Shown: positions 6,619 through 7,358 of the stretch, piece by piece
Layout: every line of letters begins with the position of its first letter
How positions within the stretch are numbered: the stretch's first letter is position 1
Made by a program: the position numbers and the translations under genes
The notes under the pieces: model-generated
Database searches by the model: none
What the model saw: the letters and a program-made list of their open reading frames with translations, nothing else
What the model was told of the DNA's origin: nothing
Assembly (NCBI GenBank): GCA_018058125.1
Contig: JAGPCH010000062.1
Coordinates: 1 to 7,358, forward strand
Reading direction: 5' to 3'
Length of the DNA stretch: 7,358 bases
From: Ignavibacteria bacterium
Lineage (GTDB): Bacteria; Bacteroidota; Ignavibacteria; Tepidaquicellales; Tepidaquicellaceae

Positions 6619-7350
6619 ATGGAAAATAACTTAATAGAAATAAAGGATATAACAAAGCTTTATATCATGGGTAGCGAAAAGCTGTATGCTTTGAAAGGTA
6701 TCTCGGTTGCCATTAAGAAAAATGAATACGTAGCGATAATGGGACCTTCGGGTTCGGGTAAATCAACGCTTATGAATATAATCGGCTGTCTTGATACTCC
6801 TTCCAGCGGACAGTTTTTTCTTAACGGAAAGAATGTCGGTGAGATGGATGATGATGAACTTGCAGAGATCAGGAACAAGGAGATAGGTTTTGTATTTCAG
6901 ACATTTAATTTACTTGCGAGAAGTGATGCATTGCATAATGTCGAACTTCCGCTTGTTTACAGAGGAATACCTAAAGCGGAAAGAATAATTAAAGCCGAGG
7001 AAGCTTTGTATAATGTGGGACTTGAAGACAGAATGACGCATAAGCCGAATGAACTCTCAGGCGGACAAAGGCAAAGAGTCGCTATAGCAAGAGCACTGGT
7101 GAATGATCCTTCAATTATACTTGCTGATGAGCCAACGGGAAATCTTGATACAAAAACCGGAGATGAGATAATGGGACTTCTTGAAGAGTTAAATGAAAAG
7201 GGAAACACAATAATCATAGTTACTCACGAAGAAGATATTGCGCTGCATGCCCACAGAGTTATAAAAATCAGGGATGGTCTGATTGAAAGTGATACCCTTA
7301 GTGAGAAAGGTCTGAAAGCAAAAGAGAAAAAGGAAATTTTAATTTCATAA
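6619..7350 (+). CDS. MacB/LolD-type ABC transporter ATP-binding subunit
   Basis: This is the cytoplasmic ATPase that powers the exporter. All nucleotide-binding motifs are present: Walker [10 protein letters not shown] at 42-50, Q-loop Gln94 in FVFQTFNLL, the ABC signature LSGGQ at 146-150 followed by [10 protein letters not shown], Walker B ILADE with catalytic Glu171, D-loop NLD at 175-177, and the switch His203 in VTHE. Phrases such as [14 protein letters not shown] (51-64) and ADEPTGNLD (169-177) are typical of the MacB/LolD/FtsE branch. E. coli MacB fuses this domain to a four-helix permease; here the protein stops after 243 residues with a short Lys-rich tail, as in split MacB and LolD systems. 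The partner permease with an FtsX-type domain is therefore expected immediately downstream, outside the window. Context with tolC and macA favours export over lipoprotein sorting. I leave the symbol blank because the full MacB permease is not encoded here. No Shine-Dalgarno is visible; the start is 31 bases after the adaptor stop. Confidence 0.94.
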   Translation: MENNLIEIKDITKLYIMGSEKLYALKGISVAIKKNEYVAIMGPSGSGKSTLMNIIGCLDTPSSGQFFLNGKNVGEMDDDELAEIRNKEIGFVFQTFNLLARSDALHNVELPLVYRGIPKAERIIKAEEALYNVGLEDRMTHKPNELSGGQRQRVAIARALVNDPSIILADEPTGNLDTKTGDEIMGLLEELNEKGNTIIIVTHEEDIALHAHRVIKIRDGLIESDTLSEKGLKAKEKKEILIS

Positions 7351-7358
7351 TTCCATTA

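Noticed and set aside
6660..7217. Two minus-strand open frames (6660-6878, 6957-7217) opposite the ATPase gene
   Set aside because: Both are shadows of strongly conserved ABC motifs and have no features of their own.
1..7358. An undescribed defence, mobile or biosynthetic system
   Set aside because: Every gene has a family-level resemblance to envelope proteases, DUF3108 proteins or a tripartite ABC exporter. No repeats, integrases, transposases, nucleases, toxin-antitoxin pairs or structured RNA genes are visible.

Overview
The window is AT-rich DNA carrying six complete genes, all on the + strand, in two blocks. Both blocks build or serve a Gram-negative cell envelope. None of the six start codons is preceded by a clear Shine-Dalgarno sequence; each has an A/T-rich stretch instead. 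Together with the low GC, the protease carrying a long C-terminal extension and the paired DUF3108-like proteins, this suggests the Bacteroidota/Ignavibacteriota/Chlorobiota group. An Ignavibacteria-like organism is my best guess, but it is an inference from style, not a database match.

Block 1 (329-3549) follows a 328-base gene-free leader. It holds an S41-family carboxy-terminal processing protease anchored by an N-terminal membrane segment, with its Ser-Lys-Gln catalytic residues intact. Seven bases later come two consecutive exported proteins of about 265 residues. They are diverged copies of each other and resemble the DUF3108 family, which has no settled function. Spacing of 7 and 22 bases suggests one transcript. 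An A/T-rich inverted repeat followed by a T-rich tract lies directly after the last stop and may end it.

A second gene-free stretch (3550-3853, 304 bases) separates the blocks. It holds the possible terminator, a short A/T hairpin and an imperfect inverted repeat 37 bases before the next start, which could be an operator.

Block 2 (3854-7350) is a tripartite ABC efflux operon in the order outer-membrane channel (TolC family), periplasmic adaptor (MacA/HlyD family), ABC ATPase (MacB/LolD family), with 31-base gaps. The ATPase is a stand-alone nucleotide-binding subunit, so the membrane permease must be encoded separately, most likely just past the right edge. The complete machine would use cytoplasmic ATP to drive a substrate from the inner membrane or periplasm through the adaptor and TolC-like channel to the outside. 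The substrate cannot be read from the sequence.

I see no RNA genes, mobile elements, CRISPR arrays or phage genes, and no evidence of an undescribed system. The points most worth a second look are the DUF3108 tandem pair behind the protease, the inverted repeat before the efflux operon, and a charged insertion in the adaptor.
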